From NCBI GenBank assembly GCA_964546565.1, contig CAZJKC010000065.1, positions 1-6,490 of the forward strand: a stretch of 6,490 nucleotides of DNA. Direction: 5' to 3'. A program made the position numbers and the translations under genes. The notes below the pieces were generated by a model. It ran no database searches. It was not told the origin of the DNA and was given only the letters and a program-made list of their open reading frames with translations. This document shows, in pieces, positions 6,413 through 6,490 of the stretch; the first letter of the stretch is position 1, and each line of letters begins with the position of its first letter. Source of the stretch: CAG-826 sp964546565 (GTDB taxonomy: Bacteria > Bacillota_I > Bacilli_A > RFN20 > CAG-826).

Positions 6413-6437
6413 AAAAGACGATATTTTTTTACTATAA

Positions 6438-6477
6438 GGGGCTGTTAAGAAACTATAAAAGTTTCTAGCCCTTTTTT
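6438..6477 (+). terminator. Intrinsic terminator after degV
   Basis: GGGCT (6439-6443) pairs with AGCCC (6467-6471), and AGAAACT (6448-6454) with AGTTTCT (6460-6466), around an ATAAA loop. Six Ts follow (6472-6477). The 5' side has a four-base bulge, GTTA (6444-6447). It begins 26 bases after the degV stop and is strong for rightward transcription. On the other strand no clean T-run follows, so it is probably one-way. Confidence 0.88.
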
Positions 6478-6490
6478 GCTTTAAAAAAAA

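Noticed and set aside
6438..6490. Terminal inverted repeat of an insertion sequence, because GGGGCTGTT resembles some element ends
   Set aside because: The sequence folds as a hairpin followed by six Ts directly after a gene. There is no transposase or target duplication in view.

Overview
This is an A+T-rich window using the standard genetic code. No TGA interrupts any gene, and the gene-end stops visible are TAA or TAG. Shine-Dalgarno sites are strong, one gene set sits behind a tRNA-sensing T-box leader, and the protein sequences are Firmicutes-like. This suggests a low-GC Bacillota, perhaps Erysipelotrichia or a relative. The taxon is an inference; no marker in the window settles it.

Left edge (1-435): the first 107 codons of a minus-strand AAA-ATPase-like protein (RPRRFGKT P-loop) with its own ribosome binding site and a probable promoter. 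The gene runs off the window.

Centre (436-5260): a minus-strand operon read from right to left. A phenylalanine T-box leader is followed by pheS and pheT (the two subunits of phenylalanyl-tRNA synthetase), a YceD/DUF177-family gene and a six-helix membrane protein of unknown function. Gaps are 3 to 14 bases and each ribosome binding site overlaps the end of the preceding gene, so one transcript is very likely. Uncharged tRNA-Phe should raise expression of all four genes. The leader can be read in detail: UUC specifier, apical stem I, stem III, the antiterminator with its TGGCACC bulge, and the competing terminator. The variable bulge base is C, where U would be expected for a tRNA-Phe ending in A73.

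Right (5261-6490): a divergent intergenic region with several inverted AGTGY motifs, then a plus-strand DegV-family fatty-acid-binding protein with a clear extended -10 promoter, an AGGAGG site and a strong intrinsic terminator.

Most of the window is conserved housekeeping material. The least ordinary points are the gene content of the T-box operon (yceD without rpmF, plus an unknown membrane protein), the T-box bulge base, and the motif cluster upstream of degV. I found no CRISPR array, tRNA, rRNA, insertion sequence or obvious new system.
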